DNA of 40,203 bases, taken from positions 1 to 40,203 of the forward strand of contig JAYFRC010000082.1 in NCBI GenBank assembly GCA_034926415.1, written 5' to 3'. This document shows, piece by piece, positions 30,277-39,100 of the stretch (the first letter of the stretch is position 1; each line of letters begins with the position of its first letter). The stretch comes from JAYFRC01 sp034926415 (GTDB lineage Bacteria; Bacillota; Clostridia; Oscillospirales; Oscillospiraceae). The notes below the pieces were generated by a model. It did not search any database. It was not told the DNA's origin and was given only the letters and a program-made list of their open reading frames with translations. Both the position numbers and the translations under genes were made by a program.

Positions 30277-30892
30277 CCTCGAGTTTTTCGCGGAGACGCC
30301 TGATATGCACGTCCACCGTGCGGAAATCGCCCTGATACTCGTAGCCCCAGAGGATATTCATGAGGTTCTCGCGGCTGTATACCCTGTTTTGGTTCTTCAT
30401 CAGCAGTTCGATGAGGTCGTATTCCTTGGCCGTAAGCTCAACGGCCTCCCCGCCCTTCAGCGCAACGCGCCTCTCCGTGTCGAGCGACAACGCGCCTACA
30501 GTTATACATGGCGTCTTCTTCTCCGCTGCCGCCCCGCCCGAGCGCTTCAGCAAAGCCTTGACCCTGGCCTTGACCTCGAGTATGTTGAATGGCTTTGTGA
30601 TGTAGTCGTCCGCACCGCAGTCGAAGCCCATCAGCTTGTCCGTATCATCGCTCTTGGCCGTCAGCATGATGACCGGTACGTCGGAGAACTCGCGTATGCG
30701 CATGCAAGCCTCGAGCCCGTCCACCTCCGGCATCATAACGTCGAGTATGATGAGGTTGTAGCCGTTGCTGCGGGCCATCTCGACCGCCGTCCGCCCGTCA
30801 AACGCGGTGTCAACCTTATATCCCTCGTGCTCGAGGTTGAATTTTATACCTTTTACAAGCAGCCTCTCATCATCCACAACAAGAATCTTCAT
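30212..30892 (-). CDS. OmpR/PhoB-family response regulator
   Basis: A 226-residue regulator. The receiver domain has the acidic pair in VVDDERL, phospho-acceptor D51 (LIILDVMMPEVDG), the conserved Thr/Ser in MLTAKSDD and the lysine in DYITKPF. The C-terminal winged helix (residues about 130-226) has LTAKEYDLIELLMKN and RTVDVHIRRLREKLEDD, and ends TKWGVGYYF. The ATG at 30892 has GGAG 9 nt upstream; a TTG at 30907 is less likely. It is the partner of the kinase that overlaps its 3' end, and lies 4 bp after the ComEA-like gene. Confidence 0.95.
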   Translation of the reverse strand: MKILVVDDERLLVKGIKFNLEHEGYKVDTAFDGRTAVEMARSNGYNLIILDVMMPEVDGLEACMRIREFSDVPVIMLTAKSDDTDKLMGFDCGADDYITKPFNILEVKARVKALLKRSGGAAAEKKTPCITVGALSLDTERRVALKGGEAVELTAKEYDLIELLMKNQNRVYSRENLMNILWGYEYQGDFRTVDVHIRRLREKLEDDPAEPKYIQTKWGVGYYFKG

Positions 30893-30896
30893 CGTC

Positions 30897-31292
30897 TTAA
30901 TCTCCAACCGTTATCAAATCTTTCATGTCGGCGAACTTCCCCTCGCCGATGCCGTCCACGTTCATTATGTCCTCGACGTTTTCAAACCGTCCGTTCGCTT
31001 CGCGGTAGTCTATTATCCTGCCCGCAAGCACCTCTCCGACGCCCGGAAGCATTTGCAGCTCCTCTGCGGCCGCCGTATTTATGTCAACCAGTTTTGACGC
31101 TTCGTCCGCTGCGGCGGCCTCCGTATCTGCGCGGGAGACGGATATCGTGTAGTCAGATGACCGCTCCGCCTGGCGTCTTAAAACGAAAGACGCGCCCAGT
31201 ATAGCTAAAAAGCAGACTGTCAGCAAAACTAAGATCAATTCGGTTTTAGGCGCGCGCTTTATCATTTTCAAGGTTGCACTCACCGCCCGCAT
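30897..31292 (-). CDS. ComEA-like helix-hairpin-helix protein
   Basis: A 131-residue protein. A single N-terminal membrane anchor (LILVLLTVCFLAILGASFVL) is followed by about 30 variable residues and a C-terminal tandem HhH domain: VDINTAAAEELQMLPGVGEV, AGRIIDYREANGRF and IMNVDGIGEGKFADMK. This is the DNA-binding layout of ComEA, the surface DNA receptor of competence. No other competence gene is nearby, so uptake activity is uncertain. A second possible start (Met10, at 31265) would still keep the anchor. It is the first gene of the run leading into the two-component system. Confidence 0.85.
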   Translation of the reverse strand: MRAVSATLKMIKRAPKTELILVLLTVCFLAILGASFVLRRQAERSSDYTISVSRADTEAAAADEASKLVDINTAAAEELQMLPGVGEVLAGRIIDYREANGRFENVEDIMNVDGIGEGKFADMKDLITVGD

Positions 31293-31511
31293 TTGATATA
31301 CTTTATTTGTCGAGGAGTTTTCACCCTTTCGGCAATATGATTACGTCTACTGCAGCGCACGGGCAAAGTGCGCGCGTCTGCAGGCCGATAAGTACTTTTG
31401 TCCGTGCGTGTGTCGCGGCCAAAATGTTTTAACCTTATTCCGCCGCCGCGGAGACAGAGCTCTGCGAGGCTATTAACGAATATATTGTATCATATATTGC
31501 GGGAGATTTGA

Positions 31512-32882
31512 ATGAAAAAACGTATTATTTCTATATTTTTGGCATCGGTAATTGCCGTTTGCCTGGCAGCCCCGGCGGCCTTCGCCGACGCGGGTACATA
31601 CGAGGACATAGACATCGACGCGAAAGCGGCCCTCCTTGTCGACGCGGACACCGGCCAGGTGCTCTATGAAAAGAACATACACGACGAGCTCTACCCCGCC
31701 AGCATCACCAAGTGCATGACTGTGCTCCTGACGCTAAAGGCCATAGACGATGGCAAGCTTGCCCTGTCCGATACGATAACCGCCACCGAGAGCGCGCTGT
31801 CCTATGTCACGGACGACAGCAGCAACGTAGGCATCAAGGCGGGCGAAAAGCTCACGGTCGAGCAGCTTCTCTACTGCGCGATGGTGGCCTCGGCCAACGA
31901 AGCCTGCGATATTCTGGCTGAAACCGTCGGCGGGAGCATAGACGATTTCGTTACGATGATGAACGACGAGGCCAACTCCCTCGGCTGCAAGAACACGCAT
32001 TTCGTCAACCCAAGCGGCCTTCAGGATTCGAGCCATTACACCTCGGCCTGGGACATTTATCTTATTGTAAAGGAAGCCATGAAATACGAGGAATTCATGA
32101 AGCTCGCCGATACAAAGGATTATATAATCCCCGCCACGAATACGTCCGAGCAGCGCCACTTCTATACGACCAACTATCTGCTTTCGCAGTTCAGGGCTCT
32201 CGGCTACCTCTACTCCTACGCCCACGGCATCAAGACCGGCCACACGTCTGAGGCCGGCTACTGCCTCGTATCCTCGGCCACCAAAAACAGCCGCTCGCTC
32301 ATAAGCGTGGTGCTCGGGTGCGATTCCGTTACCGAGAACGGGAAGACAACAGTCAAGAGTTTTTCCGAGACAAAGCGTCTTTTTGAGTGGGGCTTCAGCT
32401 GCTACCATACCGTGTCCGTGCTCAAGGAAAGCGACCCGGTAGACCAGATAGACGTGACGCTCTCCTCCAAGGCTAATTACGTCGTCGTCCACCCCGAGAG
32501 CGATATCGATGTGCTTGTTCCGAACAACGTTTCGAGTGATGATATAACGACCGAGGTCCAGTTCAACAGCGACAGCGTCGCGGCTCCCATAGCCGAAGGC
32601 GACGTGCTTGGGACGCTCACTGTCAAAAACGGGGACAAGATCTGCGCGACGGTCAACCTGCTTGCGACGAACGACGTTCCCGCATCGAAAGTCCTAACGA
32701 TACTAAACGACATAAAGACCGCGTTTGAAAAGCCGCTCGTAAAGCTGCTCATAATCGCTGTCGCCGCGCTGATTATCGTGCTTATAGTTCTTCTCGTCAT
32801 GCGCGGCGGGCGCAACAGATACCAAGGCGGCCACAGTTACCGCACGCGCCATCGCGGCTATCGCGGACGGCGCAGATTCTAA
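31512..32882 (+). CDS. dacF: D-alanyl-D-alanine carboxypeptidase (S11 family, DacF-like)
   Basis: Trims the terminal D-Ala from peptidoglycan stem peptides outside the membrane. It has 456 residues with a signal peptide (IISIFLASVIAVCLAAPAAFA). The penicillin-binding active site has SITK (Ser64, Lys67), SAN (127-129) and KTG (241-243). A C-terminal beta domain (about 290-390) follows, and then a membrane anchor (LLIIAVAALIIVLIVLLVM) with a basic, Gly/Arg/Tyr-rich tail. GGGAG precedes the ATG. The DacF name is by family resemblance; vegetative or sporulation use cannot be told from sequence. Confidence 0.93.
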   Translation: MKKRIISIFLASVIAVCLAAPAAFADAGTYEDIDIDAKAALLVDADTGQVLYEKNIHDELYPASITKCMTVLLTLKAIDDGKLALSDTITATESALSYVTDDSSNVGIKAGEKLTVEQLLYCAMVASANEACDILAETVGGSIDDFVTMMNDEANSLGCKNTHFVNPSGLQDSSHYTSAWDIYLIVKEAMKYEEFMKLADTKDYIIPATNTSEQRHFYTTNYLLSQFRALGYLYSYAHGIKTGHTSEAGYCLVSSATKNSRSLISVVLGCDSVTENGKTTVKSFSETKRLFEWGFSCYHTVSVLKESDPVDQIDVTLSSKANYVVVHPESDIDVLVPNNVSSDDITTEVQFNSDSVAAPIAEGDVLGTLTVKNGDKICATVNLLATNDVPASKVLTILNDIKTAFEKPLVKLLIIAVAALIIVLIVLLVMRGGRNRYQGGHSYRTRHRGYRGRRRF

Positions 32883-32890
32883 AAACAAGA

Positions 32891-32918
32891 AAGACCGGCG
32901 GGTAAACCCGCCGGTCTT
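32891..32918 (+). terminator. Terminator of dacF
   Basis: A 12-bp perfect stem, AAGACCGGCGGG / CCCGCCGGTCTT, with a TAAA loop, followed by CCTTTTAC. Confidence 0.88.
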
Positions 32919-32957
32919 CCTTTTACATTTACCCTCAGTGTCAGCCACATCTTCTTC

Positions 32958-33131
32958 TTATGCGGGTTTATCCTGCCTGCCCAGGTCATCGTCGTCCTCG
33001 TCGTCCTTTATGTACGCCTCTTCGGCATCCTGCTGAGTCCTTATCAGCCTCGCTCTGATTCTTGCGAGCTCGCTTTCTGTGTCGGTAATTGCATTGAATA
33101 GTATGGAATACTCTTTACTGATTTTCTTCAT
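32958..33131 (-). CDS. Small conserved-looking protein (57 aa), unknown function
   Basis: A 57-residue protein starting MKKISKEYSILFNAITDTE. An amphipathic helix (ELARIRARLIRTQQDAEEAY) is followed by a strongly acidic tail (KDDEDDDD). The ATG at 33131 has AAGGA 8 nt upstream, and a longer frame to 33206 has no site. The helix-plus-acid-tail pattern and good ribosome site argue that it is real. It resembles short hypothetical proteins I have seen in clostridia, but no function is known to me. It is convergent with dacF. Confidence 0.65.
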   Translation of the reverse strand: MKKISKEYSILFNAITDTESELARIRARLIRTQQDAEEAYIKDDEDDDDLGRQDKPA

Positions 33132-33310
33132 TTGTGTTGTCCTTTCATCAAACATTTCCCTCTTCGCTCTCCCCCATCGGCGCCAAGAATAGCCCATATA
33201 AGTCAAAAATTTTGTTGTTTTTTGTCGTTGGGAGAAAGATTGTAGGATATGCGCAAAATCTCTGCCGGTTCGTGAAATAAATCTATGGATATTTTATCCG
33301 TAAAGAAAAG

Positions 33311-33343
33311 GCCCGCCCGAGGAACAGCTCCCATCGGGCGGGT
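33311..33343 (-). terminator. Terminator-like hairpin after the gene fragment
   Basis: A 10-bp stem, GCCCGCCCGA (33311-33320) / TCGGGCGGGT (33334-33343). On the minus strand it is followed by CTTTTCTTTA; on the plus strand by CGTTTTA. It lies 5 bp after the stop codon of the fragment at 33348-33494, which suggests that fragment was once the end of a real gene. Confidence 0.7.
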
Positions 33344-33347
33344 CGTT

Positions 33348-33494
33348 TTATGCGGCGGCGACGGGTTTTGCAATGCGCCCACGGTGCATTATCGCCCTTC
33401 CGGTTGACCAATAGGCCGGATGTGCTGCTATGATGTTCTGCTGCAAGTATGCCACTGCCGCTTTGAATCCGTGTGCCGGAAGCTTTTTCAACAA
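33348..33494 (-). pseudogene. Probable C-terminal gene fragment, family unknown
   Basis: An open frame of about 48 codons with coding-like composition. It contains LPAHGFKAAVAYLQQNIIAA and then HPAYWSTGRAIMHRGRIAKP, and stops at 33350-33348 right before a terminator. There is no ATG and no ribosome site at the N-terminal side. The frame fades into AT-rich sequence beyond about 33527. I do not recognise the family. It is best read as the remnant 3' end of a lost gene, or a small ORF starting at TTG 33494. The surrounding 33132-33720 stretch otherwise holds only hairpins. Confidence 0.3.
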
Positions 33495-33621
33495 ATATTC
33501 TGTGCAAACGCTATTCGATTTTTTTACATTTAGTGCTATTATGGGAAAAAAGTGGAATTGGCGCGGGTGCCATCGGTTAACAATGGCATACTACTCACTC
33601 AAATGTTACATATTCAATAAT

Positions 33622-33660
33622 ATGAGACAGGCCCAAGGGGTTCCCTTGGGCCTGTCTCAT
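33622..33660. repeat. 39-bp near-complete palindrome (18-bp arms)
   Basis: ATGAGACAGGCCCAAGGG, a 3-nt GTT loop, then the exact reverse complement. Neither side has a clear T-run, so a simple terminator is not the obvious reading. It lies 60 bp after the stop of the unknown gene at 33721-34245 (in that gene's direction), so an atypical terminator or a mobile repeat unit are both possible. Confidence 0.7.
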
Positions 33661-33720
33661 GCTAACAGCAAAATGCAAAGCCAGTTTAACTATGGTAATG
33701 CCTAAAATGATTCTAATCTA

Positions 33721-34245
33721 TCAGCATGGTTCTTCCCACCAGCCAAATGCTACACTCCCCAGGATCTTTTCATTGCTTGTCTCGGGAGTAATACAGTTTA
33801 TTAGATAATTACCACCTGGAGGGCAGATAAATTTCCCGTCTTCTTCAGCCACGATCGTCGTTTCAGCAGGACAACGGCGCCCATATATGGATGTCCCCGT
33901 CAAAGGTTCTGTATCAACATTTTCCGCATATAAAAACTGAACTTTTGGTTTTGGAAGTGGACATAGCGCCGTATTAGACGGACTTTGCATGTCTGTCAGC
34001 TTTGCCGTTCCAGAGGTTACCGCATTTAACCAGACCTGAACAGAAAACGGGACCTCACTGACATTGGTAACAGTAAAGACATTGACAAAAAGTAAAACGC
34101 CGGAATCCGGGGGATTAAAAAGCCCTGCCCAGGCATACTTCCCGTTGCCGAATTCTTCACGGCTGCCGCCAACAAAATATTTGCCCTGAATGGATTTATA
34201 CAATGACATTGCACAGGACGGCTCACAGCTTAAACTATGAAGCAT
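33721..34245 (-). CDS. Hypothetical protein, possibly DUF6143-like
   Basis: A 174-residue protein starting MLHSLSCEPSCAMSLYKSIQG, with AGAGG 9 nt upstream of the ATG at 34245. It has no signal peptide or membrane span. Strand-rich segments dominate: GKYFVGGSREEFGNGKYAWA, VLLFVNVFTVTNVSEVPFSV and KVQFLYAENVDTEPLTGT. It ends with two Pro/Gly/Cys-rich stretches. The pattern resembles small Firmicutes proteins labelled DUF6143, but that name is from memory and unsure. Base composition looks lower in GC than the metabolic genes to the left. Function unknown. Confidence 0.7.
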   Translation of the reverse strand: MLHSLSCEPSCAMSLYKSIQGKYFVGGSREEFGNGKYAWAGLFNPPDSGVLLFVNVFTVTNVSEVPFSVQVWLNAVTSGTAKLTDMQSPSNTALCPLPKPKVQFLYAENVDTEPLTGTSIYGRRCPAETTIVAEEDGKFICPPGGNYLINCITPETSNEKILGSVAFGWWEEPC

Positions 34246-34592
34246 GGATTTTCGCCTCTTTCGCTCCAAAATAGCCACACCACATAATATTACGCCACTA
34301 CAAAAGGGTTCATCTAAATCGAATACACTCGTTCAACGATAGACCGTAGGAATACTCCGTAACTCCGCGGAGTATTTGAGGTCCGCATTATGGTACATAA
34401 CTGAAATACGCGTTATGTTTATATCAAGAACAGAAAACGCATTGTGTTTGGTCAGACAATGCTTTTGAATAATCAACGCCGTCACCGGCTTTTCTGATAA
34501 AACCACACGGCAAAATTTTTACCAAATTTTATTACAGAATGAAAAAAAGCGGGTATCCCAAACGTGTTATCAGTGAAAGGGCGGCGAGCGGA
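34246..34592. other. Intergenic region before the sigma-factor gene
   Basis: A 347-bp AT-richer divergent region. It holds one clear hairpin, AATACTCCG (34351-34359) / CGGAGTATT (34368-34376). I see no convincing sigma-A promoter, tRNA or conserved RNA core. An upstream in-frame ATG for the sigma gene lies at 34539, without a ribosome site. Confidence 0.5.
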
Positions 34593-35072
34593 ATGAATCC
34601 CGATGATACAGAAGAATACATCAGTCGGATCGTAAAGCAGTATAGCGCTATGCTGCTTCATTTGTCCGCTTCCCGACTGGATTCACCCGCTGATGCCGAG
34701 GATGCCGTACAGGAAGCATTCTTGAAGCTCTTGACTGCGGCGCCGGTTTTTCGGGATGCGGAACATGAAAAGGCCTGGTTGATCCGGACAACTTTGAATA
34801 TCGCCTATGACTACCGCCGCCGGACGGCTACCCGCAATCAGGTTCCACTGGAGGATGATCAGGCAACCTCTCCTCAACCGGAAATTTCGCCACTCCTTTC
34901 TGCCGTCCGGGCACTCCCGGACAAATACAGCGCTGTGATTCATCTGCATTACTACGAAGGCTATTCCATCAATGAAATTGCAAAGCTGCTCGGACTCCTT
35001 CCGCCAACCGTTGGTACCAGACTGGCCCGTGGACGAAAACAGCTTCAACAACTGCTGAAGGAGGATTTGTGA
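34593..35072 (+). CDS. ECF-type sigma-70 family RNA polymerase sigma factor
   Basis: A protein of about 159 residues from the ATG at 34593 (177 if the ATG at 34539 is used). Region 2 is seen in YSAMLLHLSASRL, then SPADAEDAVQEAFLKLL and EKAWLIRTTLNIAYDYRRR. Region 4 is RALPDKYSAVIHLHYYEGYS with the helix-turn-helix INEIAKLLGLLPPTVGTRLARGR. There is no region 1 or 3, as in ECF sigma factors. Its stop overlaps the start of the next gene, a membrane protein that is its likely anti-sigma partner. Base composition looks foreign to the left part of the window. Confidence 0.92.
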   Translation: MNPDDTEEYISRIVKQYSAMLLHLSASRLDSPADAEDAVQEAFLKLLTAAPVFRDAEHEKAWLIRTTLNIAYDYRRRTATRNQVPLEDDQATSPQPEISPLLSAVRALPDKYSAVIHLHYYEGYSINEIAKLLGLLPPTVGTRLARGRKQLQQLLKEDL

Positions 35073-35884
35073 TGACAAAAAAGGAGTATCGTGTTGCGAT
35101 GGATGAAATCGTGTTTGATATGGATTTCCAAAAGCAAACCATCGACAAACTTTCATCGGCAGCGCAGCAGAATCGAAAGGAGCTTCCTCAAATGAACAAG
35201 AAACGAATTTTCAAGGCATTTCCCCTTGCGGCTGTGCTGGCCGTAGTTTTGACTGTCTCGGCAGTCGCTGCCGTACTTCTGCTCAATCCCAGTGATGTAG
35301 CGAACGAAATGCAACTCCCGGCGCTTGCGGCTGCCTTTGAGAGTGACAGCGCAGTGGCCATCAATAAAACCGTAGAATCTGAAGGATACGATATTACTCT
35401 GGCCGGTATCGTGAGCGGGAAAGATTTGTCGGACTCTGCATTTTCGCAGGAAGTGACTGACGAGCGCACCTACGCTGTCGTGGCCGTCCGCAATGCAGAC
35501 GGAACACCGATTGAGGAGAGTATATCTGATTTTGTGGTCACGCCCCTCGTGTCCGGCTATGCTCCCAGAGCTGTCAATGCGTGGACGCTAGGCGGAGGGT
35601 ACAGCTCTTTCGTCAAAGACGGCATTGCCTATTATCTATTCGATTATCAGAGCCTTGAGATGTTTGCCGATCACACTGTTTATCTGGCCGCCTATCAGGG
35701 ATCTGTGCCGTCCAGCGATGACTTTACTATGGACAGTAATGGCGCAATTGACTTTACAGATTCTATTACTGGACCGCACGCATTGTTCACACTGCCTATG
35801 GACGAGTCTAAGGCTGACCCGGCTGCAGTAGAGCAGTTTTTTGCTGAAAGCGGTATCGATAAACTGTTGAACCCAGCAGATTGA
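35072..35884 (+). CDS. Membrane protein coupled to the ECF sigma factor, putative anti-sigma factor
   Basis: A 270-residue protein with AGGAGG 7 nt before the ATG at 35072, which overlaps the sigma stop codon. Residues 1-45 are cytoplasmic and charged, followed by one membrane span (LAAVLAVVLTVSAVAAVLLL). The rest (about 200 residues) is extracytoplasmic, beginning NPSDVANEMQLPALAAAF and including YDITLAGIVSG and RTYAVVAVRNADGT. This layout fits the DUF4179-like anti-sigma group of Firmicutes. There is no zinc-binding HxxxCxxC motif. The anti-sigma role is inferred from coupling and topology. Confidence 0.75.
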   Translation: MTKKEYRVAMDEIVFDMDFQKQTIDKLSSAAQQNRKELPQMNKKRIFKAFPLAAVLAVVLTVSAVAAVLLLNPSDVANEMQLPALAAAFESDSAVAINKTVESEGYDITLAGIVSGKDLSDSAFSQEVTDERTYAVVAVRNADGTPIEESISDFVVTPLVSGYAPRAVNAWTLGGGYSSFVKDGIAYYLFDYQSLEMFADHTVYLAAYQGSVPSSDDFTMDSNGAIDFTDSITGPHALFTLPMDESKADPAAVEQFFAESGIDKLLNPAD

Positions 35885-35905
35885 CGGTTCATAAATACGG
35901 AAGAG

Positions 35906-35936
35906 GCCCTCTGGAATGCAATCCGGGGGGCTTTTT
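35906..35936 (+). terminator. Terminator of the sigma/anti-sigma pair
   Basis: A 10-bp stem with two G-U pairs, GCCCTCTGGA (35906-35915) / TCCGGGGGGC (35922-35931), followed by T5. Confidence 0.85.
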
Positions 35937-36100
35937 CCTATTTCTTCGTTTCGAGTCGCTCGTCTCTCATAGATATCTGGAATGAGCTTCGAGTAATGTT
36001 TATATAAGGCAAGCCCAAGGAGTATCCCTCGTGCTTGCCAACAGCGCATAGTAATAATGGGCGGCCCGGCCAACGGGTCATAGCCATACTGTAAAGGTCA

Positions 36101-36143
36101 ATTAAAAGGAGCAGCCGAACGATAATGTTTCGGCTGCTCCTTT
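36101..36143 (-). terminator. Terminator of the SLH protein gene
   Basis: A 15-bp perfect stem, AAAGGAGCAGCCGAA (36105-36119) / TTCGGCTGCTCCTTT (36129-36143). On the minus strand it ends CTCCTTTTAAT. It begins 12 bp after the stop codon. Confidence 0.88.
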
Positions 36144-36154
36144 GCTGGACTCCA

Positions 36155-39100
36155 TCAGGTTTCCAGCAAGTTATAAATCACCTGCGCCATTTGCGCGCGC
36201 GTTGTAGTCGCTGAAGGTAGCAAACATCCGTTGTTTCCGCTGACGACGCCGTTTTTCACTAAATAATCCATTGCCTCCATCGCATATGAGGAAATACTGC
36301 CGCTGTCCGTGAAGTCGGAGAGCGTTTTGCCGGAATCACCCTCAGGCAATTGGTCGATTTCTTTCAGCGTATTGTAAAGCAATGTAAACATCTCTTGACG
36401 AGAGATTGCCTTCTCCGGCGCAAATTTGTTATCACCCACACCATTCGAAATGCCTAGCCGTTTGGCCGCTGCCAGATAGCCGGTGTAATAAGTGTCGCCC
36501 GCGTCGGAGAAATTGTCGGCGGAATCGTCATCCGGGTCGATGCCGTAGGCTTTCATCAGCATAGTAATAAACTGGCCGCGCTTAAGTGTGGCGTCGGGGC
36601 TGAAGGTGGTATTTGACGTCCCGTCGGTGATGCCGCGGGCCGCAATGAAGCCGACCGCATCAGAGCACCATGCGTTCTGCGGCACATCACTGAACGCAAT
36701 ATTGTTGTAGCCTACCGCGTACTGTGAAAAATGCGTAGTTGAGAATGTTACGTTCCCGGTGGCCGGGTCATAGTGCCCGTTGGGGATGGTAACAAGATTT
36801 CCGGAGCCGTCTATGTACCAGACTACGATGCTCTCCTGATTTGTAAGCTCCTCGGCGGTCGGCGTATAGGGAATGCTTACCGAAACCGGCGCGTCGGGGT
36901 TGCTCCAGTCGGTCTGAGTTCCGTCAATGGACAGTGTGAGCTGAACGAGCGGCCTGCTGCCTATGGCGTCTTTTACATTTTCCGGCAAATTCTCCTTGTT
37001 TCCCTGGCCGATAGTGATTTCTGCAGTTTTATCCGATGTATCGGAAGAAATCATATTGGAAGGCACGGCGACGCTGCCCAGATTCGTTTCCATAGTCAGC
37101 GTACCGCCCTCATTGCCATGCAGGCTGCTTGCCGGGAGCTTCACGCCATAGCTGACCGCGTCCTTTACGGTGGGTATGGCCAGTTCCAGCGTACTGCCTC
37201 CCGCGAGCGCATTGCCCTGCGCCGAGCCGATCTCTGCCGACGCAGTGCCGCCGCTGGTCGTAATGCTGACGGTGCCTGACGTCCCATTGGCGCCGGTAAT
37301 GGATGCGGTTGTAGAACTGCCTTCTGAAGCGAAAGCGCTTGTGGTCACGCTGACGATGGGGCCGACCGTCGTCCACGAGCCATTCGCGTTGCCCGCCTGC
37401 ACCTGAAAGCTGTAGCCGGTGGAAGCGGACAGTCCGGTCACGGAATATGTAAGGGTCGCGCCGTCCACCGTTTTAATCAGCGCGCCGTTCTGATAAATCC
37501 GGTATCCGGTGACTGCGCTTATGTCGCTTGCCGCCGTCCAAGTCAGCACAGCGCCTGTCTGCGTCACGCCGGATGCCGTAAGGCGGCTTTCTTTGGGCCA
37601 GGCGGGAGGTGCCGGCTCCACGGTAACCGAAAGCGTTTTTGTAATGTTGTTACTAAAAGCTATTGTGATATTGGTCGTTCCGACCGCGAGTCCGGAGACG
37701 GTAACGGTACCGTTTCCGGTGAGCTGCGGTGTGTCAGTCGAGGCAATCGTACCGTCGGTTACCGTAATGGCTGCCGAGGACGCCGCGGCGGTTCCCTGCC
37801 CAAGAGCTACCGAAAATCGGGCCGTATCGTCCTTGTAAATGATCAGACTTTCCGGGGATACGGAGGGTTCCAACGGTTCCAACTCGGTGGTGAAGCTGCG
37901 GGAATACGCGGACATCACATTCCCGGCCGTGTCCGAAAAGCCCGAAACTGCAAGCGTATAGGATGTGCTATAGTCAAGCGCGGTGTAAGGAACCGTATAG
38001 ACCGTACCGCCGGAAGACCATGCGCCGCCTGTCAGCGATATGAAACGGCCGCCGCTCGGAGTCAGAGAGGCCGCTCCGGCAGACGCGTCCATGGGCTCAC
38101 TGAAAGTGATTACGACATTCCCGCTTGCCGAAACAGCCGTCGCGTTCTCAGCGGGTGTTATGCCGGACACGATGGGGGCTGTGGTGTCCACCAGGACTTT
38201 CGAGGTGTCGGAAATATTGGTTAGCGCCGACTCCGTATCGGCATCTGTATTTCTTATTGTTCCGCCGTTCAATGTAATCTTGTCGCCAACTGCTATGCCG
38301 TCCGTATCATTGTCGCCGGACTGAACCGTATAACGGAAAAGAAGCTCGTTTGTTCCGCTGCCGGACTGATAAACTGCCTGTACTGGCTTACTGCCCACGG
38401 TCAGCGGAAGATACGGCGTGCCGCCGGAGGAGTCTACCATGACGCTTGTGCTGAAGTGGACGGTGAAATCAAGCGAAGTCTCCGCCTTGTAATTTCCCTC
38501 AGGAATGGTGACCGAGGTAATTTTCGGCACTTCGTATAATGTTCCTGAGGTTGAACTATTGGAAGCGGTGACCAGTCCGGCATAATGCATACTCGCCGTC
38601 GAAGCCGCCGTCGTTTTCGTCTTCTCCGGCAGGTAAAGGTAAAGCTTGCCGGTATCGTCGGTATCCGTGTCATTGATACCGTAATTGTAGCTTTTTGTGG
38701 TCAGGGAAGTAACCGCTGTCTTGACGGATATGCCATTTAAAGTTATTGCGGTGAGATATACGGGGGTCTTATCGGTGCTGTTGTTTTGTGGCGTAAAGCT
38801 CCCTGATTCGTCATCTCCGTTGCCGATATCCTGCGCAGAGCCTCCTCCGGAGGCTTTCACGCTACCGCCGGATATAAACACCGTACCGCCGCCGCCGCGG
38901 ACGCCGCCGCCGATGCCCGCGCCATAAGTGCTGCTGGCCATAACTGTGCCGCCGCTGATGGCTATGCTGCCGCCGTCACCAGGATAGCCACCGCCGATGC
39001 CAGCGCCGCTGCTGCCGGTGGCCATAACTGTGCCGCCGTTAATGGTAATGTTGCCGCCGCCGCCGCCGTTGCCGCCGCCGATGCCTGCGTCATAATTGCA

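Noticed and set aside
33283..33507. 74-codon minus frame at 33283-33507
   Set aside because: It is Arg/Ser-rich and runs through the terminator hairpin. The overlapping frame ending at 33348 has more protein-like composition.
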